Source: an uncultured Pelagibacteraceae bacterium (GTDB lineage Bacteria > Pseudomonadota > Alphaproteobacteria > Pelagibacterales > Pelagibacteraceae). Taken from it: DNA of 59,963 nt. Numbering within the stretch: the stretch's first letter is position 1; each line of letters begins with the position of its first letter. Both the position numbers and the translations under genes were made by a program. The DNA is taken from the NCBI GenBank assembly GCA_902569055.1, contig CACFSU010000005.1, positions 1-59,963 on the forward strand. The letters run 5' to 3'. The notes under the pieces were generated by a model that had not been told where the DNA came from, ran no database searches, and was given only the letters and a program-made list of their open reading frames with translations. This document shows positions 42,959 through 51,475 of the stretch, in pieces.

Positions 42959-44367
42959 TGCCTAAGAAAAAAAATAAAAAAAAAACAAATGGTGAAAGTG
43001 TTGGTGGAAAAGCAGATGTCCATGCTCATGAAGAAGGTAAAAGAAATAAAAGTTTATTAGGATACAATGCTATTTTTACCCCAGAAGTTATAGACGATAT
43101 TCATATTAAATCTCAATTAGGAAGATACAGAATGCGGGGAATGGCATTAATGAAAAAAATTCCTACTTTTGATGATCTAGTTTTTTTACCAGGCACACTA
43201 ACAAGATTTGTAATTGAAGGTTACAGAGAAAAATGTGAAACAAAAACTGTAATTGGTCCAAGATGTGAAAACCCAATTGAGTTAGATATTCCAGTTTATA
43301 TTACTGGTATGAGTTTTGGTGCATTATCATATGAAGCTAAAACTGCTTTAGCAAGAGGAGCAACAATGGCTGGAAGTGCAACATGTTCTGGTGAAGGTGG
43401 AATGATACCTGACGAAAGAAGATATTCTGAAAAATGGTTTTACCAGTGTATTCAATCTAGATATGGATTTAATCCTCATCATGCTCAATTAGCAGACGGG
43501 ATTGAAGTATTTATTGGACAAGGTCAAAAAGTTGGAATGGGCGGTCATTTAATGGGTCAAAAGGTAACTGACCAAGTTGCTGAGATGAGATCATTACCAT
43601 CTGGTATTGACCAAAGATCTCCAGCAAGACACCCTGATTGGTTAGGTCCAGATGATTTAGCTTTAAAAGTTGAAGAATTAAGACAATTAACAAAAAATAA
43701 AGTTCCAATTCAATTAAAACTTGGAGCATCAAAAGTTTATGATGATGTTCGAATGGCAGCAAAATGTGATCCAGACTCTATTTATCTTGATGGAATGGAA
43801 GGTTCAACAGGAGCAGGTCCACACATAGCAGCAGCAAATACCGGAATTCCAGGTATTGCAGCAATCAGAGAGGCTAGAAGAGCTTTGGATGATGTGGGTA
43901 AAACTGGAAAAGTAACTTTAATTTATGCTGGAGGAGTTAGAGATGGTGCTGATATGGCAAAGGCTTTAGCATTAGGAGCTGATGCAATTGCAATTGGTAC
44001 AGGGTCAATGATTGCATTAAATTGCAATAAAGATATCCCAGAAGCAAATTTTGAAAAAGAAATGGGTGTAAAAGCAGGTGAGTGTTATCACTGTCATACT
44101 GGAAGATGTCCAGTTGGTGTTGCAACTCAAGATCCAAAATTAAGGGCAAGATTAAATCCTGATGATGCAGCATTAAGAGTATATAATTATTTGCACTCAA
44201 TGACTTTAGAGGCGCAACTTCTAGCAAGAGCGTGTGGTAAAACTAATATTCACTCTTTAGAACCTGAGGATTTAGCCGCATTAACTTCTGAAGCTTCTGC
44301 TTTAGCAAAAGTTCCTTTGGCAGGAACTAATTACACAGTCGGAGTAGATAACTATCACAAAATATAG
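42958..44367 (+). CDS. mgsC: N-methylglutamate synthase subunit C (FMN/FeS glutamate synthase-like)
   Basis: A 469-residue glutamate synthase catalytic-domain protein. TGMSFGALSYEAKTALARGA, the YLDGMEGSTGAGP loop, and GADAIAIGTGSMIALNC are FMN-domain motifs; ECYHCHTGRCPVGVATQDP gives the cysteines for the 3Fe-4S cluster. A lysine-rich 12-residue tail (KKKNKKKTNG) opens the protein. The enzyme would form N-methylglutamate from gamma-glutamylmethylamide and 2-oxoglutarate. The following hypothetical gene starts 8 bases later. Confidence 0.93.
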   Translation: MPKKKNKKKTNGESVGGKADVHAHEEGKRNKSLLGYNAIFTPEVIDDIHIKSQLGRYRMRGMALMKKIPTFDDLVFLPGTLTRFVIEGYREKCETKTVIGPRCENPIELDIPVYITGMSFGALSYEAKTALARGATMAGSATCSGEGGMIPDERRYSEKWFYQCIQSRYGFNPHHAQLADGIEVFIGQGQKVGMGGHLMGQKVTDQVAEMRSLPSGIDQRSPARHPDWLGPDDLALKVEELRQLTKNKVPIQLKLGASKVYDDVRMAAKCDPDSIYLDGMEGSTGAGPHIAAANTGIPGIAAIREARRALDDVGKTGKVTLIYAGGVRDGADMAKALALGADAIAIGTGSMIALNCNKDIPEANFEKEMGVKAGECYHCHTGRCPVGVATQDPKLRARLNPDDAALRVYNYLHSMTLEAQLLARACGKTNIHSLEPEDLAALTSEASALAKVPLAGTNYTVGVDNYHKI

Positions 44368-44374
44368 ATATAAA

Positions 44375-44791
44375 ATGGTGAAAAAAAAAAATAAAAAAAT
44401 AAATACTAAATCGAAAAAAGAAAAAAAAATGAAACTTGGTACTTTTAAAGAAACTGCAAGAGAAAAACTAATTGGCCAACATATTGGTTATAGGTATGAT
44501 GTAAATTTGCTTCCAGATTATAAAAAAATAACTCCATTTCTTAAAAAATATGTAGAAGCTATGGGTTGGGATGATTTAAATTGGTTAGAAGATGTACATA
44601 TGGGTTATGAAGAAGGAAGACCTGCTGTGTTTTGTAGAAATGCAAATGGTTGGGTTACAATTCCAAAGTCTTTTAAATTACCTGACAATCAACAAGACAG
44701 AGATATGATAGCTAGAGAGCTTCTTGTTAAATTCCAAATGTCCCCAAAACATCCTCTTGTTGATTTAAAAAAAGCTTATCTAAAATTTTAA
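44375..44791 (+). CDS. Hypothetical protein, 138 residues, linked to mgsABC
   Basis: Not recognised. The first 18 residues are almost all Lys/Asn/Thr; an internal ATG at 44429 (MKLGTFKETAREKLIG) may be the real start, giving 120 residues. The body is compact with aromatic blocks (GWDDLNWLEDVHMGYEEG, RPAVFCRNANGWVTIPKSF) and looks soluble. It starts 8 bases after mgsC, so it is likely the last gene of the ligase-mgsABC transcript. A subunit or accessory factor of N-methylglutamate synthase is possible by context. Confidence 0.7.
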   Translation: MVKKKNKKINTKSKKEKKMKLGTFKETAREKLIGQHIGYRYDVNLLPDYKKITPFLKKYVEAMGWDDLNWLEDVHMGYEEGRPAVFCRNANGWVTIPKSFKLPDNQQDRDMIARELLVKFQMSPKHPLVDLKKAYLKF

Positions 44792-44795
44792 TTAC

Positions 44796-44855
44796 ACAAT
44801 CTAAAGTTGTTTTTTTTTTTAAACCTATTGTCTATATTAGGTTTTATAAGATTGT
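44796..44855 (+). terminator. Two-stem hairpin between the mgs operon and amt
   Basis: Outer arms ACAATCT (44796-44802) and AGATTGT (44849-44855) and inner arms AAACCTA (44821-44827) and TAGGTTT (44838-44844) can form a nested stem with a run of T in its left bulge; TTTGTTT follows. It may end the mgs transcript or be part of the amt leader. AT-rich, so support is moderate. Confidence 0.4.
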
Positions 44856-44915
44856 TTTGTTTGTCACACCTTTCGAAATTTTATAGGGTTTTAAAAACTA
44901 ATATGGAGAGAGAAT

Positions 44916-46316
44916 ATGACTGATCAGTTAGGTGCTCTTACTACTATATTTACAGAGTTTTACTACTGGGTAACAGTAGTACTGATGTTTTTAATTCACG
45001 TCGGTTTCTGTATGTATGAAGTTGGAGCTTCTCGATACAAACATCACCAACATACTCTTATGAAAAACACAATGCTGATACCATTGGTAACGGTAACTTG
45101 GTTTTTATTTGGTTGGTGGATATACTGGGCTTTCCCAACAGGACCGGGAATAGCTCCTTCAATAATGAATGAAAGCACAGCTCTTATCACAGATGAGAGT
45201 ACTTTTAGTGCCAAATGGTATTTGGCTAATACAGAATATATGGCGGTCAACTTAGGTGACCACATAAGCGGTGTATTCTGGGCTGCTTTTTTACTGTTCT
45301 CATGGACAGCTGCTTCTATCGTTTCAGGAGCAATAATTGAAAGAATAACAACTTTCGCATTTGGGATTTTAGCAATTGCTATTGGATCTGTTTTTTGGAC
45401 AATTGATGCTGCTTGGGGATGGCACTTTGATGGATGGATGCTTAAAATTTTAGGATACCACGATGCTTATGCATCAGGAGTAATTCACGCGATAGCAGGA
45501 GGATTTGCTTTAGGTGTTCTAATGGTTTTAGGACCACGAATAGGTAAGTTTTCATCTAGTGGTGAACCAAGAAATATAGGACCAAGAAATCCTTGGCTAG
45601 TAACAATTGGATTATTTTTAATTTATACTGGTTTCTGGGGATTCTATGCGGCATGTAATATACCTATATTTGATCTTGGACCAGAGTACGGTATGGAAGG
45701 AATAAGTTATTGGACAGCTACAAACATATATGTAACCCCTACTACACTTAGTGGTATTACTTTTAACTTCTTGATGTCATTATCAGGAGGATTATTAGCC
45801 GGTTATTGGATTGCTAAAGGTGATCCATTCTGGACATACTCAAGTGGATTAGCAGGTGTTATCTGTGCTTCAGCTGGGAATGATTTATATCATCCAATTC
45901 AATCAATGATTATTGGTATGATAGGTGTTGTGATTGCATACAAACTACATTACTGGGTTGAGCGTAAGTTCAAAATTGATGATGCAGTTGGTGCAGTTGC
46001 CGTTCATGGTTATGCTGGATTTGTTGGTTTGGTAATTTGTGGTTTTGTTTTAAATGGTTATCCATCTTCTGGTTACAGTGTTGGAGCTATGTGGGATGGA
46101 ACTACTTATGCATCTATAAATCCATTGGGAATGTTTCTAGGAGCAATCATAATGTTTGGTGTTCTTGGAATGTTACCAGGTTATGTTATAGCTAAAATAC
46201 TTCACGGAATGGGTAAATTAAGAATCCCTCGGGAAGTTGAAATAGCTGGACTAGACTATGAAATGATGGAGACTGCTAAATCTGATGAAAAAACAGTTTC
46301 ATCAGCAACCAGGTAA
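44916..46316 (+). CDS. amt: Ammonium/methylammonium transporter
   Basis: A 466-residue Amt/MEP/Rh-family channel with about eleven membrane helices. The two pore histidines are in GVIHAIAGGFALG (about residue 192) and AVHGYAGFVG (about residue 362), with WTIDAAWGWHFDG before the first. The N-terminus is divergent (MYEVGASRYKHH). Its place after mgsABC and before gmaS suggests uptake of methylammonium or recovery of ammonium released by amine breakdown. Ribosome site GGAGAGAG precedes the ATG. A small membrane gene follows by 12 bases. Confidence 0.92.
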   Translation: MTDQLGALTTIFTEFYYWVTVVLMFLIHVGFCMYEVGASRYKHHQHTLMKNTMLIPLVTVTWFLFGWWIYWAFPTGPGIAPSIMNESTALITDESTFSAKWYLANTEYMAVNLGDHISGVFWAAFLLFSWTAASIVSGAIIERITTFAFGILAIAIGSVFWTIDAAWGWHFDGWMLKILGYHDAYASGVIHAIAGGFALGVLMVLGPRIGKFSSSGEPRNIGPRNPWLVTIGLFLIYTGFWGFYAACNIPIFDLGPEYGMEGISYWTATNIYVTPTTLSGITFNFLMSLSGGLLAGYWIAKGDPFWTYSSGLAGVICASAGNDLYHPIQSMIIGMIGVVIAYKLHYWVERKFKIDDAVGAVAVHGYAGFVGLVICGFVLNGYPSSGYSVGAMWDGTTYASINPLGMFLGAIIMFGVLGMLPGYVIAKILHGMGKLRIPREVEIAGLDYEMMETAKSDEKTVSSATR

Positions 46317-46328
46317 AGGAGATAAAAT

Positions 46329-46559
46329 ATGGCTACAGTAACTAACTGGATCGACCATCTAAATAAACCTGCTGAAGAGGTTGCGGGTGCTATTTATCCT
46401 GGTGCAGGTTCAAGTGAAACACTACTAGTTATCCTTGCTTTTATAATATGGATTGGTTGGCATGTTTTAACTGCAAAGTCTGAAAGTGAAGAACTTGAAA
46501 GATTAGCAAGAAAAAAACATGGAGCTAATGACCATAAAAGCAATATAGCTGAATGGTAA
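46329..46559 (+). CDS. Small single-span membrane protein paired with Amt
   Basis: A 76-residue protein with one hydrophobic helix (about residues 30-47, LLVILAFIIWIGWHVLTA), a polar N-terminus and a basic, charged C-terminal tail (about residues 48-76). It begins 12 bases after the amt stop with its own ribosome site AAAGGAGA, and a strong terminator follows, so it is the last gene of the amt transcript. I know no named family. A small regulatory or stabilising subunit for this Amt is an inference. Confidence 0.75.
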   Translation: MATVTNWIDHLNKPAEEVAGAIYPGAGSSETLLVILAFIIWIGWHVLTAKSESEELERLARKKHGANDHKSNIAEW

Positions 46560-46574
46560 TTTAAAATAAAATTT

Positions 46575-46605
46575 GGGCGCTACTTAACACTGTAGCGCCC
46601 TTTTT
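46575..46605 (+). terminator. Strong rho-independent terminator after amt operon
   Basis: GGGCGCTAC (46575-46583) pairs perfectly with GTAGCGCCC (46592-46600) around an 8-base loop, followed by five T and further T/A. This is the most GC-rich hairpin in the window. Confidence 0.95.
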
Positions 46606-46621
46606 ATTTATTAGTCATAAA

Positions 46622-46777
46622 ATGACAGAAGAAAATAATAACAAAGAATTGAGACCAAGTAAAATGCGAGGAGTTGCTTTTCCTAAAGCAAAATATGGAG
46701 TGATATTAGCAGTTATAATAATCATTATTGTTAACCTGGTATATTATAAAGAAACAATTTTTTCTTTTTTAAAATAA
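46622..46777 (+). CDS. 51-residue single-span membrane peptide
   Basis: An ATG at 46622 opens a 51-codon reading frame with a polar, basic N-terminus (ENNNKELRPSKMRG), one strongly hydrophobic helix (about residues 26-41, GVILAVIIIIIVNLVY) and a short tail. It lies between the amt terminator and gmaS, which starts 17 bases after its stop, so it could be the first gene of the gmaS transcript. The clean positive-inside pattern supports a real membrane peptide; function unknown. Confidence 0.55.
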   Translation: MTEENNNKELRPSKMRGVAFPKAKYGVILAVIIIIIVNLVYYKETIFSFLK

Positions 46778-46794
46778 CTATGCTATTTTAATTT

Positions 46795-48120
46795 ATGCCA
46801 AAAAATTTATCTAAAATTGCAAAAGAAAAAAAAATAAAATACTTTTTAATCAGTTTTGTAGATTTATTTGGAGTATTAAGATCAAAATTAGTTCCTACTC
46901 GTGCAATAAAAGAAATGCAAGAAACGGGAGCAGGGTTTGCAGGTTTTGCCGCTTGGCTAGATATGACACCTGCAGACTCAGACATGTTTGGAATTCCAGA
47001 TCCTGATAGTTTAATTCAATTACCTTGGAATAAAGAAGTTGGTTGGTTGGCATCTGATCTTTGGATGAATGGTAAACCAGTTGAAGCATCACCAAGAATT
47101 ATGCTTAAAAACCAAATTAAAAAACTTGCAAAAAAAGGTTTTAACATGAAATCTGGTGTGGAATGTGAATACTTTTTAATTTCACAAGATGGAAATTCGA
47201 TAGCAGATCCAAAAGATACTCAATCAAAACCTTGTTACGATCAATCTGCCTTAATGAGAAGATATGATTTAATTAAAGAAATTTGTGACTGTATGATTGA
47301 AATGGGATGGGGCCCTTATCAAAATGACCATGAAGATGCTAATGGTCAATTTGAAATGAATTGGGATTATGATGATTGTTTAGTTACCGCTGATAGACAT
47401 GCTTTCTTTAAATTCATGGTAAAAACAATAGCAGAAAAACATGGGTTAAGAGCCACATTTATGCCAAAACCATTTGAAAATTTAACTGGAAACGGATGTC
47501 ATGCACATATTTCTGTTTGGGATGGTAAAAAAAATAAGTTTTTAGATAAATCAAACGATCTAGGTTTAAGTAAGATGGCTTATAATTTTCTAGGTGGAGT
47601 AATTAAAAATGCATCGTCATTATCAGCCTTTTTTAACCCTACAATAAATAGTTACAGAAGAATAAATGCTCCACCAACCAAATCAGGAGCTTCATGGTCG
47701 CCTAGTAGTATTTCTTACACAGGCAATAATAGAACTCATATGATTAGAATTCCTGATCCAGGTAGATTTGAATTAAGATTAATGGATGGATCTGCTAATC
47801 CTTACTTATTACAAGCTAGTGTATTAGCTGCAGGCCTAGATGGTTTAAAAAATAAAATTAATCCAGGAAAACCATTAAATTGTAATATGTACGAAGACCA
47901 TAAAAAATTTCCAAATCTTTCAAAGCTTCCTGACGAGTTATATCAATCTTTAGAAAAACTTAAAAAAAACAAAGAAATGAATAATGCTTTTAGTAAAGAA
48001 GTAATTAATAGTTATATCAAACTTAAAAAGTTTGAGATTAATGAATTCAAACAAAAAGAAAATTTTGATAAAACAAAATCAATTACTAAATGGGAAAAAA
48101 ATAATACGTTAGACTGTTAG
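46795..48120 (+). CDS. gmaS: Gamma-glutamylmethylamide synthetase
   Basis: A 441-residue glutamine synthetase relative closely matching the GMAS pattern: IKYFLISFVDLFGVLRSKLV, GAGFAGFAAWLDMTPADSDM, GVECEYFLIS, GWGPYQNDHEDANGQFEMNW, RATFMPKPFENLTGNGCHAH and PGRFELRLMDGSANPYLL. It joins methylamine to glutamate with ATP, giving the amide used by MgsABC. The next gene starts 4 bases later. Confidence 0.94.
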   Translation: MPKNLSKIAKEKKIKYFLISFVDLFGVLRSKLVPTRAIKEMQETGAGFAGFAAWLDMTPADSDMFGIPDPDSLIQLPWNKEVGWLASDLWMNGKPVEASPRIMLKNQIKKLAKKGFNMKSGVECEYFLISQDGNSIADPKDTQSKPCYDQSALMRRYDLIKEICDCMIEMGWGPYQNDHEDANGQFEMNWDYDDCLVTADRHAFFKFMVKTIAEKHGLRATFMPKPFENLTGNGCHAHISVWDGKKNKFLDKSNDLGLSKMAYNFLGGVIKNASSLSAFFNPTINSYRRINAPPTKSGASWSPSSISYTGNNRTHMIRIPDPGRFELRLMDGSANPYLLQASVLAAGLDGLKNKINPGKPLNCNMYEDHKKFPNLSKLPDELYQSLEKLKKNKEMNNAFSKEVINSYIKLKKFEINEFKQKENFDKTKSITKWEKNNTLDC

Positions 48121-48123
48121 ATT

Positions 48124-49251
48124 ATGAAAATTTTATCTAACGGCCATTTGTGGAAACACACTAAATTCATTGAAAACAAAAATTTTTTTTTTGATAAAAG
48201 TAAAATTTTAAACTCATTGTCAAAAATAGATATTGATGAAGCTTATTCAACTATTTCTAATTGGGAAGGTTATTCTTCAACGCCATTAATTGAATTAAAT
48301 AAACTTTCAAAAGAATTAAATTTAAATAAAATTTTTTATAAAGATGAAAGTAAAAGATTTGATCTTAAATCTTTCAAGGCTCTTGGTGGAGCTTACGCAG
48401 TAGAAAAAATTTCAAAAGGAAATAAAAATATTATAGTTGCGACTGCTACTGCTGGCAATCATGGCAGATCTGTTGCGTGGGGAGCTCGGCGACTTGGATT
48501 AAAATGTAAAATTTTTATCAGTGAATTCGTAAGTGATGCTAGGGGGAAAGCAATGGTCGATCTTGGTGCCGATGTAATTAAAGTTAAAGGTAATTATGAA
48601 AAATCATTAATTGAATGTATTAAACAATCAACTAATAATAATTGGCAGATTGTTCAGGACGTTGCTTGGAAAGATTATGTGATTGTTCCTAAATTTACGA
48701 TGGCAGGTTATACGGTAATGATGAAAGAAATAGTTAACCAAATCAAAAATAGTAAAATTACTCATATAATATTACAAGCTGGAGTTGGTGGTATGGCAGG
48801 TGCTATGGTTGCAGGTATTGCGAGATATTTAGATAATGTACCAATAACTTTAGTTGTTGAACCTGACAGTGCTGCATGTGTTCTTGAAAGTATTAAAACT
48901 GGTAAAATTGAAAAAATTGATATTAAAAGAGAGAGTCTGATGGGTGGTATGTCTTGTGGAGAAGTATCATTAGTCCCATGGGAAATTCTAAAATATTCAA
49001 TTAAATATTGCATAAGTTTACCAGATGATAATATTTCAAAAACTATGAAATTACTTGGAAAAGCTAGTTTTAGTAATGAAAAGATCATAGCTGGAGAAAA
49101 TTCAGCTCCAGGAGTAATAAGTTTAATTGCAAGTTGTGAAGACAAAAAAATAAAAGAAAAACTTAATTTAAACAAAAATTCAAATGTTTTACTAATTGGA
49201 TGTGAAGGTGATACAGATCAAGAAATGTATCAAAAACTTATAAACCAATAA
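48124..49251 (+). CDS. dpaL: Diaminopropionate ammonia-lyase-like PLP enzyme
   Basis: A 375-residue fold-type II PLP enzyme. The PLP lysine lies in DLKSFKALGGAYA (about residue 84), the asparagine loop in ATATAGNHGRSVAWGARRLG, the phosphate-binding glycine loop in LQAGVGGMAGAM, and GGMSCGEVSLVPW is a mark of the diaminopropionate ammonia-lyase branch. That enzyme turns 2,3-diaminopropionate into pyruvate and two ammonia. It is co-directional with gmaS at 4 bases. Related enzymes act on serine, threonine or other amino acids, so specificity is not certain. Confidence 0.8.
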   Translation: MKILSNGHLWKHTKFIENKNFFFDKSKILNSLSKIDIDEAYSTISNWEGYSSTPLIELNKLSKELNLNKIFYKDESKRFDLKSFKALGGAYAVEKISKGNKNIIVATATAGNHGRSVAWGARRLGLKCKIFISEFVSDARGKAMVDLGADVIKVKGNYEKSLIECIKQSTNNNWQIVQDVAWKDYVIVPKFTMAGYTVMMKEIVNQIKNSKITHIILQAGVGGMAGAMVAGIARYLDNVPITLVVEPDSAACVLESIKTGKIEKIDIKRESLMGGMSCGEVSLVPWEILKYSIKYCISLPDDNISKTMKLLGKASFSNEKIIAGENSAPGVISLIASCEDKKIKEKLNLNKNSNVLLIGCEGDTDQEMYQKLINQ

Positions 49252-49262
49252 AAGATACTAAA

Positions 49263-49724
49263 ATGAAAATAATTTTAAAAAAAAAAGTTGAAAATTTAGA
49301 TTTTTATAAAATTTTTAAACCTGAACTAAGTCCAAAAAGAATGTTGGAACTAGGTGTTTTTGGTGGATCTTATTTTGGATTAAATATAAAAGAATATCCT
49401 AAAACATGGTTTAAGAATGCTAAGATAAGTAAAACCTTTGATGTTAATTTAAATAGATTTAAGATTGTTTCAGGTTTATCAAGAAAACACTGGATTGAAA
49501 AAGGATGGATATTTAAAGAAGATCCTTTGGGCTGGTTTCAATGGTATTGTAGATTCACCAATGGAAGAAAAATTCCTTATATGGATGAAATTCAGATAAA
49601 AAGATGGAAAAATTTTAGAAGACATGTTTTGGCAATTGAAAAAAACTGTGACAAAGGTGATATTAATTGCAGAAAGAGACAAAGACAAGCAATCTTACAA
49701 TGGGCATATAATCCTTATAGATAA
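49263..49724 (+). CDS. Conserved hypothetical protein, 153 residues
   Basis: A basic, aromatic-rich soluble protein. Conserved-looking blocks are ELGVFGGSYFG (about residue 31), EYPKTWFKNAKIS, GWIFKEDPLGWFQWYCRFTNG (about residues 79-99) and a cysteine pair in KNCDKGDINCRKRQRQ. The GWFQWYCR block is a striking, highly conserved-looking motif that I remember from unannotated bacterial and algal proteins, but I cannot name a family. It follows the PLP enzyme by 11 bases. Function unknown. Confidence 0.7.
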   Translation: MKIILKKKVENLDFYKIFKPELSPKRMLELGVFGGSYFGLNIKEYPKTWFKNAKISKTFDVNLNRFKIVSGLSRKHWIEKGWIFKEDPLGWFQWYCRFTNGRKIPYMDEIQIKRWKNFRRHVLAIEKNCDKGDINCRKRQRQAILQWAYNPYR

Positions 49725-49742
49725 CATAGATTAATTGTTTAT

Positions 49743-50171
49743 TTATTTTTTTGTTTTAAAATCTATTCCATATTCTGACCTTGGTCCTTTTCTTAATCCA
49801 AATGGTCCAGATATAAATAATGTAAGAGGTTTAGTGCCAGGTTTAAGATCAACTCTATGTAAATTATTTGCTGATCTAAAACCTATATAACCTGGGGGTC
49901 GCCAATATTTACCTGTACTTAAAGTTTCCCAGTACCCTCCTCTTAATATAACAGTAATATAAGGAAATGTATGGTTATGAACTCCCTCCCCATGGTCATC
50001 TGCAAGCATTTCATGAATTAAAATATTAAATGGAAACCATTTTGGCCTGTTTCTCAATAATACATAATACCTATTCATCCAAGGTTTAGCATGTTCAAAT
50101 TTAGGATGTGATGGCCCTCTATCTAAAACTACTTTTTTACGTCCTAATTTTTCCAGTAATTTCAGAAACAT
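49743..50171 (-). CDS. Cupin-like protein
   Basis: A 142-residue single-domain protein with a cupin pattern: DDHGEGVHNHTFPYITVILRG gives the histidine/acid metal site of motif 1 (about residues 59-79), and FRSANNLHRVDLKPG the histidine of motif 2 (about residue 115). The fold is like small metal-dependent dioxygenases or sensors. It is the last gene of the csaA-lysE-acnA-yfgM-bamB transcript, overlapping bamB by one base. Substrate unknown. Confidence 0.75.
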   Translation of the reverse strand: MFLKLLEKLGRKKVVLDRGPSHPKFEHAKPWMNRYYVLLRNRPKWFPFNILIHEMLADDHGEGVHNHTFPYITVILRGGYWETLSTGKYWRPPGYIGFRSANNLHRVDLKPGTKPLTLFISGPFGLRKGPRSEYGIDFKTKK

Positions 50172-51475
50172 TAATTTAGTTTAATTATAGCGTTGTCTTT
50201 TACAACAAACAAATTATTTTCTAAAATTATTGGTCGAGATATTTTTTCACTATCGATTTTAAGTATAGACTTTGTTCTTCCAGTCTCAATTTCTATAACT
50301 AATAATCTTCCATTATTTGTTGATAGGTAAATATTATTTAAACCCACTATAAAACCTGTTGGTTTGATTTTTTTTCTTTTTTTTGGTTTGAAGTTTTTTA
50401 AAACGTCTGTAACTCGAACAATATTTCCTTTACTCTTTTCAATTACGATAAAATATCCTTCAATAGAAATAGTAAATAAATAATTACCAATTAAACTAGG
50501 TCTTAAATTAGAATTAACTTTATTTTCCCAGTTAAAACTTCCTGTTCCAATATCAATTGAGAAAAATTGATTTTTATTATTAGAAAAAAATATTGTATTA
50601 GAATCTGCTACTAAATCTGATGTTTCTAAAGAAAATGCCGCCTCATAAATTAAGCTACTTTGAGTAGGTAATTGCCATAATAATTTACCTTTATCTATAT
50701 CTACAGCGCTTATATCACCAATTGAATTATTAAAATAAATTACACCTTTAACAATAACCATTGATAATTTTTTTTGAGACCTAATTAATGAACTTTCTGT
50801 TTTAATATTCCACAATTCTTTACCATCTTTAATTGAAAAACATCGTAAAGTATTAGAAAAATCAATTATAAAAAACTTGTCTTCATATATTTTAATTTGA
50901 GAGTTAAAAGGTGCTAAATTACTTTTAGACCAAATTAAATTACCATTTTCTAAATTTAACATATAATATTTTGCAATATTATCTGCAACAATAAGAAAAT
51001 TTTTATTATTCGCAAATTGTAATATTGGCTTTAGTTTTATTTCTGATTTAGAATAATAGTTTTTTTTCCAAATTAACTTAGATTGATTATTAAATTGAAG
51101 TATTGAACCTTTGTTATCAAAAAAAATTAAATTTTTATCATTAAAAGAAATTGTTGGTTCAAATCGATAAAAATTTTTAATTTTAGAAAATTTGTATCTT
51201 GAAGATTTTTTTAATAAACCATCATAATTTAATCTTCCATCATTGTTTAAATAGTTTCTAATAGATAAGTTATTATTAACATTGCCTACTAATTTTATTT
51301 TTAGATTAGGATTTAATTCTTTTCCAAGAGCTTCTTCTTCAATAAAAATTTCTTTATAATTATAACTATTTTCTTCTGAAATATTTTGAGAAGCTGTCCA
51401 AAATTTGGAGCTTTTATTAAAAGAACAACTAGTTGTAATAATAAAAAAGATAATAAAATAAATTATTTTATTCAC
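50171..51475 (-). CDS. bamB: Outer-membrane assembly lipoprotein, PQQ-repeat (BamB-like)
   Basis: A 434-residue protein with a lipoprotein signal ending in TTSC (Cys about residue 17) and a beta-propeller of PQQ-like repeats seen as recurrent G-x-LxW units (NGNLIWSKS, DGKELWNIK, KGKLLWQLP, TGSFNWENK). This matches BamB of the beta-barrel assembly machinery. It overlaps the YfgM-like gene by 8 bases; the yfgM-bamB pair is common in proteobacteria, but der, which usually follows, is not here. Confidence 0.85.
   Translation of the reverse strand: MNKIIYFIIFFIITTSCSFNKSSKFWTASQNISEENSYNYKEIFIEEEALGKELNPNLKIKLVGNVNNNLSIRNYLNNDGRLNYDGLLKKSSRYKFSKIKNFYRFEPTISFNDKNLIFFDNKGSILQFNNQSKLIWKKNYYSKSEIKLKPILQFANNKNFLIVADNIAKYYMLNLENGNLIWSKSNLAPFNSQIKIYEDKFFIIDFSNTLRCFSIKDGKELWNIKTESSLIRSQKKLSMVIVKGVIYFNNSIGDISAVDIDKGKLLWQLPTQSSLIYEAAFSLETSDLVADSNTIFFSNNKNQFFSIDIGTGSFNWENKVNSNLRPSLIGNYLFTISIEGYFIVIEKSKGNIVRVTDVLKNFKPKKRKKIKPTGFIVGLNNIYLSTNNGRLLVIEIETGRTKSILKIDSEKISRPIILENNLFVVKDNAIIKLN

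Noticed and set aside
43511..44227. Two leucine/histidine-rich minus-strand frames opposite mgsC
   Set aside because: Composition is an artefact of the reverse frame of a well-recognised FMN/FeS enzyme.
44792..44915. A riboswitch upstream of amt
   Set aside because: Only AT-rich nested stems are visible; no conserved core of glycine, SAM or other known riboswitches can be recognised.
48762..49175. 137-codon minus-strand reading frame opposite the diaminopropionate lyase gene
   Set aside because: It lies wholly inside a clear PLP-enzyme gene and shows no recognisable domain; an antisense shadow.
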